Shown here piece by piece: positions 1 to 9,922 of a DNA stretch of 64,000 nt (position 1 is the stretch's first letter; every line of letters begins with the position of its first letter). The stretch lies in contig NZ_CP030085.1 in NCBI RefSeq assembly GCF_003261235.1, positions 718,929-782,928 of the forward strand. Reading direction: 5' to 3'. The notes beneath the pieces are model-generated. The model made no database searches and was not told the DNA's origin. It saw nothing but the letters and a program-made list of their open reading frames with translations. The stretch is from Polynucleobacter paneuropaeus. GTDB lineage: Bacteria > Pseudomonadota > Gammaproteobacteria > Burkholderiales > Burkholderiaceae. The translations under genes were made by a program, and so were the position numbers.

Positions 1-166
1 GACAACCCCTTGCGGTACTTTCACCTTGAAAGAGGGTGAGTGCATGGGCGCCTGCGGTGATTCACCTGTGATGCTCGTGAATAACAAGCGGATGTGTAGT
101 TTTATGAGTAATGAAAAGATTGATGCTCTCTTGACTGAGCTTAGCGCACAAGGGAAGTCAGCATGA
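1..166 (+). CDS. nuoE: NADH-quinone oxidoreductase subunit E, C-terminal part
   Basis: Only the last 54 codons are in the window; the reading frame enters from the left edge and stops with TGA at 164-166. The visible part carries the end of the thioredoxin-like [2Fe-2S] domain: a Cys near the edge (T-P-C-G-T) and the C-x3-C pair in [10 protein letters not shown], which together match the four-cysteine N1a cluster pattern of the 24-kDa subunit of complex I. The stop overlaps the nuoF start (ATGA, 163-166), so the two are translationally coupled. The subunit sits in the peripheral NADH-oxidising arm. Identity is firm from motif plus operon position. Confidence 0.93.
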   Translation, partial: TTPCGTFTLKEGECMGACGDSPVMLVNNKRMCSFMSNEKIDALLTELSAQGKSA

Positions 167-1461
167 CCAGCTTGCACGATCGTCACATTAAGCCCCTGAT
201 TTTGGCGGGTCTCAATGGCAATAACTGGCGTATTAAGGACTATGAGAGCCGCGGCGGCTATCAACAGTTGCGCCGTATCTTGGCTGACAAAGTCACCCCA
301 GATTCAATCATTGCTGAATTGAAGTTATCTTCTTTGCGTGGCCGTGGCGGTGCAGGTTTTCCTACTGGATTGAAGTGGAGTTTTATGCCCCGCCAGTTCC
401 CTGGGCAGAAGTATTTAGTGTGTAACTCGGATGAAGGCGAGCCAGGGACATTTAAAGACCGCGACATCATGCGTTATAACCCCCATGCGCTTATCGAAGG
501 CATGATCATTGGTGCCTACACGATGGGGATCTCGGTGGGTTACAACTACATCCACGGCGAAATTTGGCAAGATTACACCCGCTTTGAAGAGGCGCTAGAA
601 GAAGCACGCGCTGCTGGTTATTTGGGTGACAAGATCATGGGCAGCGACTTCAATTTCCAGTTGCATGCTGCACCAGGTTGGGGTGCCTACATTTGTGGTG
701 AAGAGACTGCTTTGCTTGAGTCGCTCGAAGGTAAAAAAGGTCAGCCGCGTTACAAGCCACCTTTCCCAGCGAGCTATGGTTTGTATGGCAAACCTACCAC
801 CATTAACAATACTGAAACGTTTGCAGCTGTGCCATTCATTATGGCAATTGGTGGACAAGCGTATTTGAATATGGGTAAACCCAATAATGGCGGTACAAAA
901 ATCTACTCTGTTTCTGGTGACGTGACTTACCCGGGAAATTATGAAGTGCCAATGGGCACTCCTTTTGTGGAACTTTTGAAGCTTGCTGGTGGGATGCGCG
1001 ATGGCAGGGCGATTAAAGCGGTGATTCCTGGTGGATCCTCTGCGCCGGTTATTCCTGGCGCTCAGATGATGGATCTCACAATGGATTACGACAGTATTGC
1101 CAAAGCAGGCTCGATGTTAGGTTCAGGCGCAGTGATTGTGATGAACGATACCCGGTGTATGGTTCGTGCTTTATTACGTCTCTCCTATTTCTATCACGAA
1201 GAATCTTGCGGTCAGTGCACCCCATGTCGTGAAGGAACAGGTTGGTTATGGCGTATCGTGAACCGGATTGAACACGGCGAGGGTCGGCCAGAAGATTTAG
1301 ATTTACTCAATGACGTAGCGGCCAATATTCAGGGTCGTACGATTTGTGCATTGGGAGATGCAGCAGCAATGCCTGTTAGAGGCATGCTGAAGCATTACAT
1401 GGATGAATTTGCGTATCACGTAGAACATAAGCACTGCTTAGAATCTGCGCGGCCTTTGTAA
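163..1461 (+). CDS. nuoF: NADH-quinone oxidoreductase subunit F (NADH/FMN-binding)
   Basis: A 432-residue protein, normal for NuoF (51-kDa subunit). It binds NADH and FMN and passes electrons to the N3 [4Fe-4S] cluster at the tip of complex I. Visible motifs are the NADH-binding glycine-rich [10 protein letters not shown] near residue 60, the FMN-region [13 protein letters not shown] near 178-190, and the N3 ligands in [11 protein letters not shown] (Cys 349, 352, 355) with the fourth Cys near 395 in RTICALGD. The ATG overlaps the nuoE stop by 4 bp, which fixes the start; nuoG follows within about 30 bp. Confidence 0.97.
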   Translation: MTSLHDRHIKPLILAGLNGNNWRIKDYESRGGYQQLRRILADKVTPDSIIAELKLSSLRGRGGAGFPTGLKWSFMPRQFPGQKYLVCNSDEGEPGTFKDRDIMRYNPHALIEGMIIGAYTMGISVGYNYIHGEIWQDYTRFEEALEEARAAGYLGDKIMGSDFNFQLHAAPGWGAYICGEETALLESLEGKKGQPRYKPPFPASYGLYGKPTTINNTETFAAVPFIMAIGGQAYLNMGKPNNGGTKIYSVSGDVTYPGNYEVPMGTPFVELLKLAGGMRDGRAIKAVIPGGSSAPVIPGAQMMDLTMDYDSIAKAGSMLGSGAVIVMNDTRCMVRALLRLSYFYHEESCGQCTPCREGTGWLWRIVNRIEHGEGRPEDLDLLNDVAANIQGRTICALGDAAAMPVRGMLKHYMDEFAYHVEHKHCLESARPL

Positions 1462-1494
1462 AAGATATTGTGTACGGGACTACTTAAAGTGAGC

Positions 1495-3813
1495 ATGGTA
1501 GAAATCGAATTAGACGGCAAGACGGTTGAGGTTCCTCAGGGTTCGATGGTGATGCACGCCGCGAATAAGTTGGGCACTTACGTTCCGCATTTCTGTTATC
1601 ACAAGAAGCTCTCGATTGCTGCGAACTGCCGCATGTGTTTAGTTGAGGTGGAGAAGGCGCCTAAGCCATTACCTGCTTGTGCAACACCAGTGACACAAGG
1701 TATGAAGGTCTTCACCCATTCGGCTAAAGCAGTAGAAGCTCAACGCTCGGTAATGGAATTCTTGTTGATTAACCACCCACTCGATTGTCCTATTTGTGAT
1801 CAAGGTGGTGAGTGTCAGTTGCAAGACTTGGCAGTAGGTTACGGTAAGTCAAACTCGCGTTACGAAGAAGAGAAGCGCGTAGTCTTTCACAAGAATATGG
1901 GCCCATTGATTTCAATGGAAGAGATGTCACGCTGTATTCACTGCACCCGTTGCGTTCGCTTTGGTCAAGAAATTGCCGGAGTCATGGAGTTGGGCATGAT
2001 TAACCGTGGCGAGCATTCTGAGATCACTACTTTCGTTGGCCAGACTGTAGATTCAGAGTTGTCCGGCAATATGATTGATATTTGCCCGGTCGGCGCATTG
2101 ACTAGCAAGCCATTCCGCTATGCTGCTCGTACCTGGGAATTGGCTCGTAAACGTTCTGTGAGCCCACATGATAGTTTGGGTAGCAATACAACAATTCAAA
2201 CTAAAGCAAACAAAGTCATGCGGGTCGTTGCTTTAGAGAACGAAGCAATCAATGAATGCTGGATTAGTGACCGTGATCGCTTCTCCTATGAGGGTATTAA
2301 TAGTGCAGATCGCGTGACTTCACCGATGGTGAAGCAGGGCGGTCAATGGTTGGAGACGGATTGGGAATCTGCCTTAGATTACGTCTCACGCTCACTTAAA
2401 ACGATTGCAACTGAACATGGCCCACAAGCGATTGCTGCATTGGCACACCCAATCAGCAGTACGGAAGAATTGCACCTCTTGCAAAAGATTGTGCGTGGAC
2501 TCGGTTCAGATCAAATTGAAACCCGTTTATTGCAATCCAATATTGAAGGCGCTGCTAAAGCACCTTGGCTCGGCATGTCGATTACCAAGCTTGATAGCTT
2601 AGATCGTGCCCTCGTGATTGGTAGTTATTTGCGTAAAGATCAGCCATTGATGGCGGCGCGTCTGCGTGCTGCTGCTAAGCGTGGTCTTGCCTTACACCGT
2701 ATCGACGCGGGTGGTGATGACTGGTTGATTTCAGCGCTAAGGAGTTTAGCTGTAAAGCCCAGTGCTTGGGTGAATAGTCTTGGTGAAGTTGCTTTAGCAG
2801 TTGCAAAAGCAAAGTCTGCTTCAGCTCCAGCTGGTGTTGCTGCTAGCATTTCTCCTGCGGCCCAAGCGATTGCCGATAGTCTTTTATCCGGCCAGTCCAG
2901 TGCTGTATTCCTGGGCTCGGCTGCCATAGCGCATCCAAACGCATCTGATTTGCATGTGTTGGCACAATTTATTGCCCAGCAAACTGGCGCTACTTTTGGT
3001 TTCTTGCCTGTAGGTGGCAATGCCGTTGGTGCAAGCTTGGTTAAGGCTAATGGTGCTGGTATTAATTCTGTTCTATCCGGTGAGCGCCGCGCAGTGATTC
3101 TCATGAATCTCGAGCCCACTCGTGATTTAGCTAATCCCGAGCAAGCTAAAGCTGCTTTGGCTAAAGCCAATACCGTGATCGCATTGACTGCATTCACAAG
3201 CCCCGATTTGCTAGAGACTGCTGATGTGATTCTGCCTATTAGCGCCTTCACTGAAACAGTCGCCACTTTCGTGAATGCGGAAGGTAGTGCACAAACGATT
3301 CAGCCAGCAGTCAAACCTTTGGGTGATTCACGTCCAGGCTGGAAAGTGCTACGCGTGCTTGGTGGCTTGCTTGGCTTAGATGGTTTCTTATTCAATATGC
3401 CTGAAGAAGTCTTGGGCGATGCTTTGGGTGAGAGCTTTGTGGACAATCTCAATAATCAGTTCACTGGATCTCCTGTTATATCAAGCGGAAATATTTCTCC
3501 TGCAAATGTTTTTGAGCGGGTGTCTGATGTCAATATTTATGCAGTGGATCCGATTGTTCGTCGTGCGCCAGCCTTGCAACGCACTAGCGATGCAAAACGG
3601 GGTAATCAAGTTGGTCTGAATCAGGCTGCGATGAATGAGCTAGGCCTTAAAGAGGGTGATCTAGTTTCCATTGCCCAAGGCAATTTGTCGACACAACTGT
3701 CCGTTACGCTGGAAGCAAACTTAGCCGCTGGGGCAGCTCGCGTCTCTGCTGGTACCTCAGCTAGCGCTCAGTTAGGCGCTATGTTTGGTTCGATTACTTT
3801 GAGTAAGGTCTAA
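1495..3813 (+). CDS. nuoG: NADH-quinone oxidoreductase subunit G
   Basis: The largest peripheral subunit of complex I, about 772 residues from ATG 1495. The frame is open back to a TTG at 1468, but MVEIELDGKTVEVP is the usual family N-terminus, so ATG 1495 is preferred. Order of domains: a ferredoxin-like [2Fe-2S] fold with cysteines in HFCYH, NCRMC and LPACATP; the region with CPICDQGGECQLQD; a [4Fe-4S] site with CIHCTRC and DICPVGALTS; then a long degenerate molybdopterin-oxidoreductase domain to the C-terminus. The latter is less conserved and rich in Ala and Ser, as usual for this subunit. nuoH starts 3 bp after the stop. Confidence 0.96.
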   Translation: MVEIELDGKTVEVPQGSMVMHAANKLGTYVPHFCYHKKLSIAANCRMCLVEVEKAPKPLPACATPVTQGMKVFTHSAKAVEAQRSVMEFLLINHPLDCPICDQGGECQLQDLAVGYGKSNSRYEEEKRVVFHKNMGPLISMEEMSRCIHCTRCVRFGQEIAGVMELGMINRGEHSEITTFVGQTVDSELSGNMIDICPVGALTSKPFRYAARTWELARKRSVSPHDSLGSNTTIQTKANKVMRVVALENEAINECWISDRDRFSYEGINSADRVTSPMVKQGGQWLETDWESALDYVSRSLKTIATEHGPQAIAALAHPISSTEELHLLQKIVRGLGSDQIETRLLQSNIEGAAKAPWLGMSITKLDSLDRALVIGSYLRKDQPLMAARLRAAAKRGLALHRIDAGGDDWLISALRSLAVKPSAWVNSLGEVALAVAKAKSASAPAGVAASISPAAQAIADSLLSGQSSAVFLGSAAIAHPNASDLHVLAQFIAQQTGATFGFLPVGGNAVGASLVKANGAGINSVLSGERRAVILMNLEPTRDLANPEQAKAALAKANTVIALTAFTSPDLLETADVILPISAFTETVATFVNAEGSAQTIQPAVKPLGDSRPGWKVLRVLGGLLGLDGFLFNMPEEVLGDALGESFVDNLNNQFTGSPVISSGNISPANVFERVSDVNIYAVDPIVRRAPALQRTSDAKRGNQVGLNQAAMNELGLKEGDLVSIAQGNLSTQLSVTLEANLAAGAARVSAGTSASAQLGAMFGSITLSKV

Positions 3814-3816
3814 GAA

Positions 3817-4890
3817 ATGGCGGATTTCTTAAATCTCGTAACTACTCAAGGACAAGCCATTTTTGGTTCCTTGTGGCCATTAGTTTGGGCCTTGGTACGC
3901 ATTGTCATTATTGTTCTGCCAATGTTTGGTGCGGTTGCTTATCTGACCCTCTGGGAAAGAAAGCTCATCGGTTGGATGCACATCCGTCTTGGACCTAATC
4001 GAGTTGGTCCTTTAGGTTTATTGCAACCGATTGCTGATGCTCTCAAGCTCTTGATGAAAGAGATCATTTCTCCTGCACAAGCAAGCAAGGTGCTCTACAT
4101 CATTGCACCAGTGATGGTAATCATGCCGGCTTTTGCTGCTTGGGCTGTGATTCCTTTCCAGGCAAAAATGGTCCTATCTGATGTCAATGCAGGCTTGCTG
4201 TATGTGATGGCGATTTCCTCCATTGGCGTTTATGGCGTCATTCTGGCTGGCTGGTCATCAAACTCAAAATATCCATTCTTGGGCGCGATGCGAGCATCTG
4301 CTCAGATGATCTCTTATGAGATTGCCATGGGCTTTGCCTTGGTAACCGTCTTGTTAACTTCTGGCTCTTTAAATTTGAGCACGATTGTTGAATCTCAAAA
4401 TCAAGGTTATTTCGCCAGCATGGGCCTGAACTTCCTCTCCTGGAACTGGTTGCCTTTATTACCAATGTTTGTGATCTACTTTATTTCCGGCGTGGCTGAG
4501 ACTAATCGCCACCCATTCGACGTAGTTGAAGGGGAGTCGGAAATTGTTGCGGGCCATATGGTCGAGTACTCGGGTATGGCTTTTGCGATGTTCTTCTTGG
4601 CTGAATACGCCAATATGATTTTGATCGCTGCCTTAGCATCCACGATGTTCTTGGGTGGCTGGTTGCCGATTGTGGATTTGCCAATCTTGCGTGATATTCC
4701 TGGCTTCTTCTGGTTATTTGCTAAGACCTTCTTCCTCTTGTCTTGTGTGATTTGGTTGCGGGCTACTTTGCCTCGCTATCGCTATGACCAGATCATGCGT
4801 TTGGGCTGGAAGATTTTTATTCCCATCTCCGTATTTTGGGTCATGGTTGTTGGTGCCTGGGTGGTATCGCCTTGGAATATTTGGAAATAG
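3817..4890 (+). CDS. nuoH: NADH-quinone oxidoreductase subunit H
   Basis: A 357-residue polytopic membrane protein with about eight hydrophobic segments. It joins the peripheral and membrane arms of complex I and forms part of the quinone-binding chamber. The family signature [19 protein letters not shown] lies around residues 48-66, and the charged loop with [19 protein letters not shown] near residue 228-247 is the conserved quinone-site loop. Length is normal. Begins 3 bp after nuoG and is followed by nuoI after 9 bp. Confidence 0.97.
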   Translation: MADFLNLVTTQGQAIFGSLWPLVWALVRIVIIVLPMFGAVAYLTLWERKLIGWMHIRLGPNRVGPLGLLQPIADALKLLMKEIISPAQASKVLYIIAPVMVIMPAFAAWAVIPFQAKMVLSDVNAGLLYVMAISSIGVYGVILAGWSSNSKYPFLGAMRASAQMISYEIAMGFALVTVLLTSGSLNLSTIVESQNQGYFASMGLNFLSWNWLPLLPMFVIYFISGVAETNRHPFDVVEGESEIVAGHMVEYSGMAFAMFFLAEYANMILIAALASTMFLGGWLPIVDLPILRDIPGFFWLFAKTFFLLSCVIWLRATLPRYRYDQIMRLGWKIFIPISVFWVMVVGAWVVSPWNIWK

Positions 4891-4899
4891 GTAAAGACG

Positions 4900-5391
4900 A
4901 TGATTAAGAAAATCAACCAATTTCTCAATAGCTTGATGCTCAAAGACATTTTGACTGGTATGTCGATTACCGGTCGCTATCTCTTTAAGCCCAAGATTAC
5001 GATTCAGTATCCAGAAGAGAAAACACCTCAGTCTCCACGCTTCCGCGGCTTACATGCTCTGCGTCGTTATGAGAACGGGGAAGAGCGTTGTATTGGTTGT
5101 AAATTGTGTGAGGCGGTTTGTCCTGCCTACGCCATAACGATTGAAACCGCTGAGCGCGACGACGGCACACGTCGTACCAGTCGCTATGACATTGACCTTA
5201 CTAAATGTATCTTCTGTGGCTTTTGCGAAGAAGCTTGCCCAGTCGATGCGATTGTCGAGACCAATATTTTTGAATATTTTGGCGATAAGCGGGGTGACCT
5301 CTATTTTACGAAAGAGATGCTGCTGGCAGTAGGCGACAAGTATGAAAAAGATATTGCAGTTAACCGTGCAGCTGATGCACCTTACCGTTAA
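4900..5391 (+). CDS. nuoI: NADH-quinone oxidoreductase subunit I (2x[4Fe-4S])
   Basis: A 163-residue ferredoxin-like subunit. Two complete 4Fe-4S motifs are visible, [16 protein letters not shown] and [16 protein letters not shown], which hold clusters N6a and N6b that carry electrons to N2 beside the quinone site. A short N-terminal amphipathic stretch ([13 protein letters not shown]) fits membrane-surface attachment next to NuoH. The length is typical for betaproteobacteria. Confidence 0.97.
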   Translation: MIKKINQFLNSLMLKDILTGMSITGRYLFKPKITIQYPEEKTPQSPRFRGLHALRRYENGEERCIGCKLCEAVCPAYAITIETAERDDGTRRTSRYDIDLTKCIFCGFCEEACPVDAIVETNIFEYFGDKRGDLYFTKEMLLAVGDKYEKDIAVNRAADAPYR

Positions 5392-5411
5392 TCGAATCGA
5401 GCCATAGCCCC

Positions 5412-6059
5412 ATGACATTCGATACCTCCACAATCTTCTCGGTTTTCTTCTACGCCTTTGCAGGCTTATTGGTTATTTCTGCTTTGCGTGTGATTACTGC
5501 GCGTAACCCAGTTCACGCTGCCTTATTTCTGGTGCTGGCTTTCTTCTGCGCTTCAGGCTTGTGGATGTTGCTCAAAGCGGAGTTTCTCAGTTTGGCTTTG
5601 ATCTTGGTTTATGTAGGCGCGGTGATGGTGCTGTTCCTATTCGTGGTGATGATGCTCGATCTGGATCTGGAGCACTTACGTCGTGACTTTAAGAAGTATT
5701 TGCCAGTCGCATTCTTAATGGGTGCGGTGATTGTGCTCGAGCTATCGATTGTCTTGATTCGTAGCTTTATTGGTACTAGTTCACCCGTGCAGCCCATGCT
5801 GGAAGAATCTACCATGAGCAATACTAAGGCTCTGGGTATGTTGATCTTCGTTGATTATGTCTATGCCTTTGAAGTCGCTGGCGTCATTTTATTGGTTGCT
5901 ATCATTGCTGCCGTTGCATTGACCTTGCGTAATCGTAAGGATGCGAAAGCCCAGAACGTAGCTGAGCAAATTAATGTCAAAGCTTCAGACCGGATGCGGA
6001 TCGTCAAAATGGATACCGATATGGCTGCGAAGCAAGATGCCCGGGGAGAAAAGAAATGA
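5412..6059 (+). CDS. nuoJ: NADH-quinone oxidoreductase subunit J
   Basis: A 215-residue membrane subunit with about five transmembrane segments. It contains the family core around [17 protein letters not shown] (residues ~70-86), where the bent helix near the quinone-to-antiporter coupling path lies. The C-terminal tail after the last helix is hydrophilic and charged. It ends ATGA, overlapping the nuoK start by 4 bp. Confidence 0.95.
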   Translation: MTFDTSTIFSVFFYAFAGLLVISALRVITARNPVHAALFLVLAFFCASGLWMLLKAEFLSLALILVYVGAVMVLFLFVVMMLDLDLEHLRRDFKKYLPVAFLMGAVIVLELSIVLIRSFIGTSSPVQPMLEESTMSNTKALGMLIFVDYVYAFEVAGVILLVAIIAAVALTLRNRKDAKAQNVAEQINVKASDRMRIVKMDTDMAAKQDARGEKK

Positions 6060-6364
6060 CTGTAACCCTGGCGCACTACCTTGTACTGAGCGCAATTTTG
6101 TTTGCGACGAGCGTGATTGGTATTTTCCTCAATCGCAAGAACGTGATTGTTCTATTGATGGCGATCGAACTCATGCTGCTCTCAGTCAATTTAAACTTTG
6201 TTGCCTTCTCCCATTACTTGGGTGATATGGCAGGTCAAGTATTCGTATTTTTCATTCTGACCGTGGCCGCTGCTGAAGCAGCGATTGGTTTAGCAATTTT
6301 GGTTGTACTCTTCCGTAAGGTAGATACGATCAATGCTGAAGACCTTGACCACCTAAAAGGCTAG
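6056..6364 (+). CDS. nuoK: NADH-quinone oxidoreductase subunit K
   Basis: A 102-residue, three-helix membrane subunit homologous to MrpC. The two membrane glutamates expected for proton transfer can be seen, in [11 protein letters not shown] and in [10 protein letters not shown]. Length is exactly in the family range. The start overlaps the nuoJ stop (ATGA), and nuoL starts 2 bp after the stop. Confidence 0.96.
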   Translation: MTVTLAHYLVLSAILFATSVIGIFLNRKNVIVLLMAIELMLLSVNLNFVAFSHYLGDMAGQVFVFFILTVAAAEAAIGLAILVVLFRKVDTINAEDLDHLKG

Positions 6365-6366
6365 TC

Positions 6367-8421
6367 ATGCAATTTACCCTAACCCTTCCCGTTCTTTGCG
6401 CTGTGCCTTTGGCACCACTGATTGGTTCTGCCATTGCTGGCTTCTTCGGTACTAAATTGGGCGGTGAGCGCATTGGTCACGGAGCCTGTCAGTTTGTCAC
6501 CATCTTGGGCGTGATGATTGCCTTTGTCCTGTCATGCTTTGTACTAGTTCAGGTCATGGATGGTTTTTACTTCAATGGCACCGTTTATCACTGGATGCAA
6601 TTGGGTGAGCTCAACCTCGACATTGGTTTCTTAATCGATCCATTGACCGCCACCATGATGTGTGTGGTGACCTTTGTGTCTTTAATGGTCCATATCTACA
6701 CCATTGGGTACATGGCGGGTGAGGAGGGTTATAACCGCTTCTTCTCTTACATTTCTTTATTTACCTTTGCCATGCTGATGCTGGTCATGAGCAATAACCT
6801 CTTGCAACTCTTCTTCGGTTGGGAAGCGGTAGGCGTTGTTTCTTATCTCTTGATTGGTTTCTACTTTGAGCGCCAGTCCGCTGTGTTTGCCAATATGAAG
6901 GCTTTCTTAGTCAACCGCGTTGGTGACTTTGGTTTCATTCTCGGTATTGGATTGTTGTTGGCTAGTACTGGCTCAATGCAGTACGACGTGATCTTTGCCC
7001 AAAACACAGCATTAGCAGCACAAAGTTTGCCTGGTACTGGCTGGAACTTAGTCACGGTTGCTTGTATCTGCTTGTTTATCGGTGCCATGGGTAAATCAGC
7101 CCAGTTCCCACTGCATGTTTGGTTGCCTGATTCCATGGAAGGTCCAACCCCAATTTCTGCTTTGATTCATGCCGCAACCATGGTGACCGCCGGTATCTTT
7201 ATGGTGGCACGGATGTCGCCACTCTTTGAGCTGTCTGATGTCGCCTTGAGCTTTATTTTGGTGATTGGATCGATTACTGCGCTCTTTATGGGCTTCCTCG
7301 GCATTGTGCAAAACGATATCAAGCGGGTAGTAGCGTATTCCACTTTGTCTCAACTGGGTTACATGACCGTAGCATTGGGTGTTTCTGCTTACCCAGTAGC
7401 GATTTTCCATCTGATGACCCACGCTTTCTTTAAGGCATTGTTATTCCTTGCTGCTGGTAGCGTGATTTTGGGAATGCATCATGAGCAAGATATGCGCAAG
7501 ATGGGTGGTCTGTGGAAGTACATGCCAATCACTTGCTTGATGATGCTTTTAGGTAACCTGGCATTAATCGGCACACCATTCTTCTCTGGCTTCTATTCAA
7601 AAGACTCGATTATTGAGGCTGTTGCGGCAAGCCATATTCCTGGATCGGGCTTTGCGTACTTTGCTGTCATGGCTAGCGTGTTTGTTACTGCCTTATATTC
7701 TTTCCGTCTCTACTTCTATGTATTCCACGGCAAGGCTCGCTGGGGCCATGCAGATTCTCATGCACACGATCACCATCACGCAGAAGAGGGTGATGATCAC
7801 GCTCACCATGGTCTTGCCCCAGGTGAGAAGCCCCACGAATCTCCTTTGGTTGTGACTTTGCCATTGATTCTGCTAGCGATTCCTTCAGTCATTATTGGTT
7901 TCTACACTATTGAACCCATGCTATTCGGCACTTTCTTTGGTGACTCTATTTTTGTTGATATCAGTAAGCATCCAGCCATGATGGAATTGGCTGAAGAGTT
8001 CCATGGCCCGATTGCCATGGCATTGCATGCCTTTACCTCACCAGTGCTCTTATTGGTTGCGCTAGGAGTGCTATCTGCAGCGATTGGTTATTTGTGGGCA
8101 ACCAAGTTGCCAGAGAAGTTTGCTCAGGCTCTCGCACCAATCAAGGTATTACTTGACAACAAGTATTACCTAGATGCCTTCAACCAAGCCTTCTTTGCTA
8201 AAGGACTACTATGGATTGGCGGCATCTTGTGGCATCGTGGTGATCAAAAGATCATCGATGGGTTCGTGGTCAATGGCAGTGCCCATGCTATAGGACGCTT
8301 TGCTGGTGTGATTCGCCATTTGCAATCCGGTTATCTCTATCACTATGCCTTTGCAATGATTGCAGGCTTAGCGGTATTGCTGGCTTGGGTTTTGTACGCT
8401 TACCTGCCTTTTGTTCGCTAG
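6367..8421 (+). CDS. nuoL: NADH-quinone oxidoreductase subunit L (antiporter-like)
   Basis: A 684-residue polytopic subunit, the distal proton-pumping module of complex I with the long lateral helix. The antiporter-like core (Proton_antipo_M) is visible, including FFGWEAVGVVSYLLIGFYF near residue 149 and the lysine-bearing GAMGKSAQFPLHVWLPDSM near residue 240. An unusual His/Asp/Glu-rich cytoplasmic or periplasmic loop lies around residues 456-480 (many HH and HDH runs). Length is slightly above the E. coli 613 residues, as is common in betaproteobacteria. Confidence 0.97.
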   Translation: MQFTLTLPVLCAVPLAPLIGSAIAGFFGTKLGGERIGHGACQFVTILGVMIAFVLSCFVLVQVMDGFYFNGTVYHWMQLGELNLDIGFLIDPLTATMMCVVTFVSLMVHIYTIGYMAGEEGYNRFFSYISLFTFAMLMLVMSNNLLQLFFGWEAVGVVSYLLIGFYFERQSAVFANMKAFLVNRVGDFGFILGIGLLLASTGSMQYDVIFAQNTALAAQSLPGTGWNLVTVACICLFIGAMGKSAQFPLHVWLPDSMEGPTPISALIHAATMVTAGIFMVARMSPLFELSDVALSFILVIGSITALFMGFLGIVQNDIKRVVAYSTLSQLGYMTVALGVSAYPVAIFHLMTHAFFKALLFLAAGSVILGMHHEQDMRKMGGLWKYMPITCLMMLLGNLALIGTPFFSGFYSKDSIIEAVAASHIPGSGFAYFAVMASVFVTALYSFRLYFYVFHGKARWGHADSHAHDHHHAEEGDDHAHHGLAPGEKPHESPLVVTLPLILLAIPSVIIGFYTIEPMLFGTFFGDSIFVDISKHPAMMELAEEFHGPIAMALHAFTSPVLLLVALGVLSAAIGYLWATKLPEKFAQALAPIKVLLDNKYYLDAFNQAFFAKGLLWIGGILWHRGDQKIIDGFVVNGSAHAIGRFAGVIRHLQSGYLYHYAFAMIAGLAVLLAWVLYAYLPFVR

Positions 8422-8445
8422 GCCTTTGTTACTTAAGTAGCCATC

Positions 8446-9912
8446 ATGATTCTTTCCTTCGCCATCTGGATCCCGATTTTCTTTGGACTCATCATCTTGT
8501 TTTATGGGTCTGAGCATCCTAATGCCGGTGTGCGTTGGCTTGCCCTGATTGGATCGATCATTGGTTTTATTGCAACCCTGCCTTTGATTTTGCAATTTGA
8601 CATTGCTAATCCTGGCATGCAATTTGTGCAGAACATCCCTTGGATTCCCCGTTATGACATTAACTACCACTTAGGGGTTGATGGCATTTCTGTTTGGTTC
8701 ATTGTTCTGACCGCTTTCATCAATATCTTTGTGGTGATTGCTGCTTGGGAAGTCATTGATAAGAAGGTATCGCAGTACATGGCTTCTTTCCTGATCCTTT
8801 CTGGATTGATGATTGGCGTCTTTGCTGCACTTGATGCATTACTGTTCTATGTTTTCTTTGAAGCTACCCTGATTCCGATGTACATCATTATTGGTGTGTG
8901 GGGTGGTCATAACCGGATCTATGCGGCTTTCAAATTCTTCCTGTACACCTTGCTGGGTTCTTTATTGACCTTGATCGCGATGCTGTATCTGTATAACGCG
9001 ACCAATACCTTTGACATCTTGACTTGGCAAAAAGCCCCTTTGGATATCGTAGAACAAGTACTGATTTTCTTTGCCTTTTTTATGGCTTTCGCTGTGAAGG
9101 TGCCCATGTGGCCACTACATACTTGGTTGCCTGATGTGCACGTTGAGGCACCTACGGGTGGCTCGGTAGTCTTGGCAGCAATCATGTTGAAGCTGGGTGC
9201 TTATGGTTTCTTGCGTTTCTCTTTACCCATTGCTCCAGATGCTAGCCAATACCTCGGTCCCTTCATCATCTTCTTGTCTTTAGTAGCAGTGATTTATGTT
9301 GGAACAGTAGCTCTAGTCCAAAAGGATATGAAAAAACTGGTGGCCTATTCATCAGTGGCCCACATGGGCTTTGTTACTCTGGGCTTCTTCCTCTTCAGCC
9401 CCTTGGGCGTGGAGGGCGGTATTGTTCAAATGATCTCGCACGGTTTCGTATCCGGCGCGATGTTCCTCTCCATTGGTGTGCTGTATGACCGCATGCACAC
9501 CCGTCAAATTGCGGATTACGGCGGCGTGGTCCATAAGATGCCAGCCTTTACTGCATTTGCGGTTCTAATGGCGATGGCCAACTGTGGCTTACCAGCGACT
9601 TCTGGTTTCGTGGGGGAGTTCATGGTGATTCTGGCTGCAGTCGATTACGACTTCCTGATCGGCATCTTGTCAGCCACTGCTTTGATTTTGGGCGCAGCGT
9701 ATTCTCTATGGATGGTCAAGCGCGTATTTTTTGGTGCAATCCACAACAAACACGTTGAGGAGCTGAAAGATCTCAATGCCCGCGAGTATTTCATGATGGC
9801 TGTGTTGACAATCTGCGTATTGGGCATGGGCGTCTATCCCAAGCCTTTTACCGATATTATTCATCCCGCTGTGATTAATCTGCTGCAGCATGTTGCTGTT
9901 AGCAAAATCTGA
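8446..9912 (+). CDS. nuoM: NADH-quinone oxidoreductase subunit M (antiporter-like)
   Basis: A 488-residue membrane subunit and proton-pumping module of complex I. Conserved features are FYVFFEATLIPMYIIIGVWG near residue 136, with the key Glu, and the Lys-containing AFAVKVPMWPLHTWLPDVH near residue 215, then HVEAPTGGSVVLA. About 14 hydrophobic segments. It is 24 bp downstream of nuoL and 10 bp upstream of nuoN. Confidence 0.97.
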   Translation: MILSFAIWIPIFFGLIILFYGSEHPNAGVRWLALIGSIIGFIATLPLILQFDIANPGMQFVQNIPWIPRYDINYHLGVDGISVWFIVLTAFINIFVVIAAWEVIDKKVSQYMASFLILSGLMIGVFAALDALLFYVFFEATLIPMYIIIGVWGGHNRIYAAFKFFLYTLLGSLLTLIAMLYLYNATNTFDILTWQKAPLDIVEQVLIFFAFFMAFAVKVPMWPLHTWLPDVHVEAPTGGSVVLAAIMLKLGAYGFLRFSLPIAPDASQYLGPFIIFLSLVAVIYVGTVALVQKDMKKLVAYSSVAHMGFVTLGFFLFSPLGVEGGIVQMISHGFVSGAMFLSIGVLYDRMHTRQIADYGGVVHKMPAFTAFAVLMAMANCGLPATSGFVGEFMVILAAVDYDFLIGILSATALILGAAYSLWMVKRVFFGAIHNKHVEELKDLNAREYFMMAVLTICVLGMGVYPKPFTDIIHPAVINLLQHVAVSKI

Positions 9913-9922
9913 GTAAAAGCAC

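Noticed and set aside
2640..3266. A 208-codon open frame on the minus strand inside nuoG
   Set aside because: It is the antisense shadow of an Ala/Ser-rich part of nuoG; no ribosome site or recognisable product.
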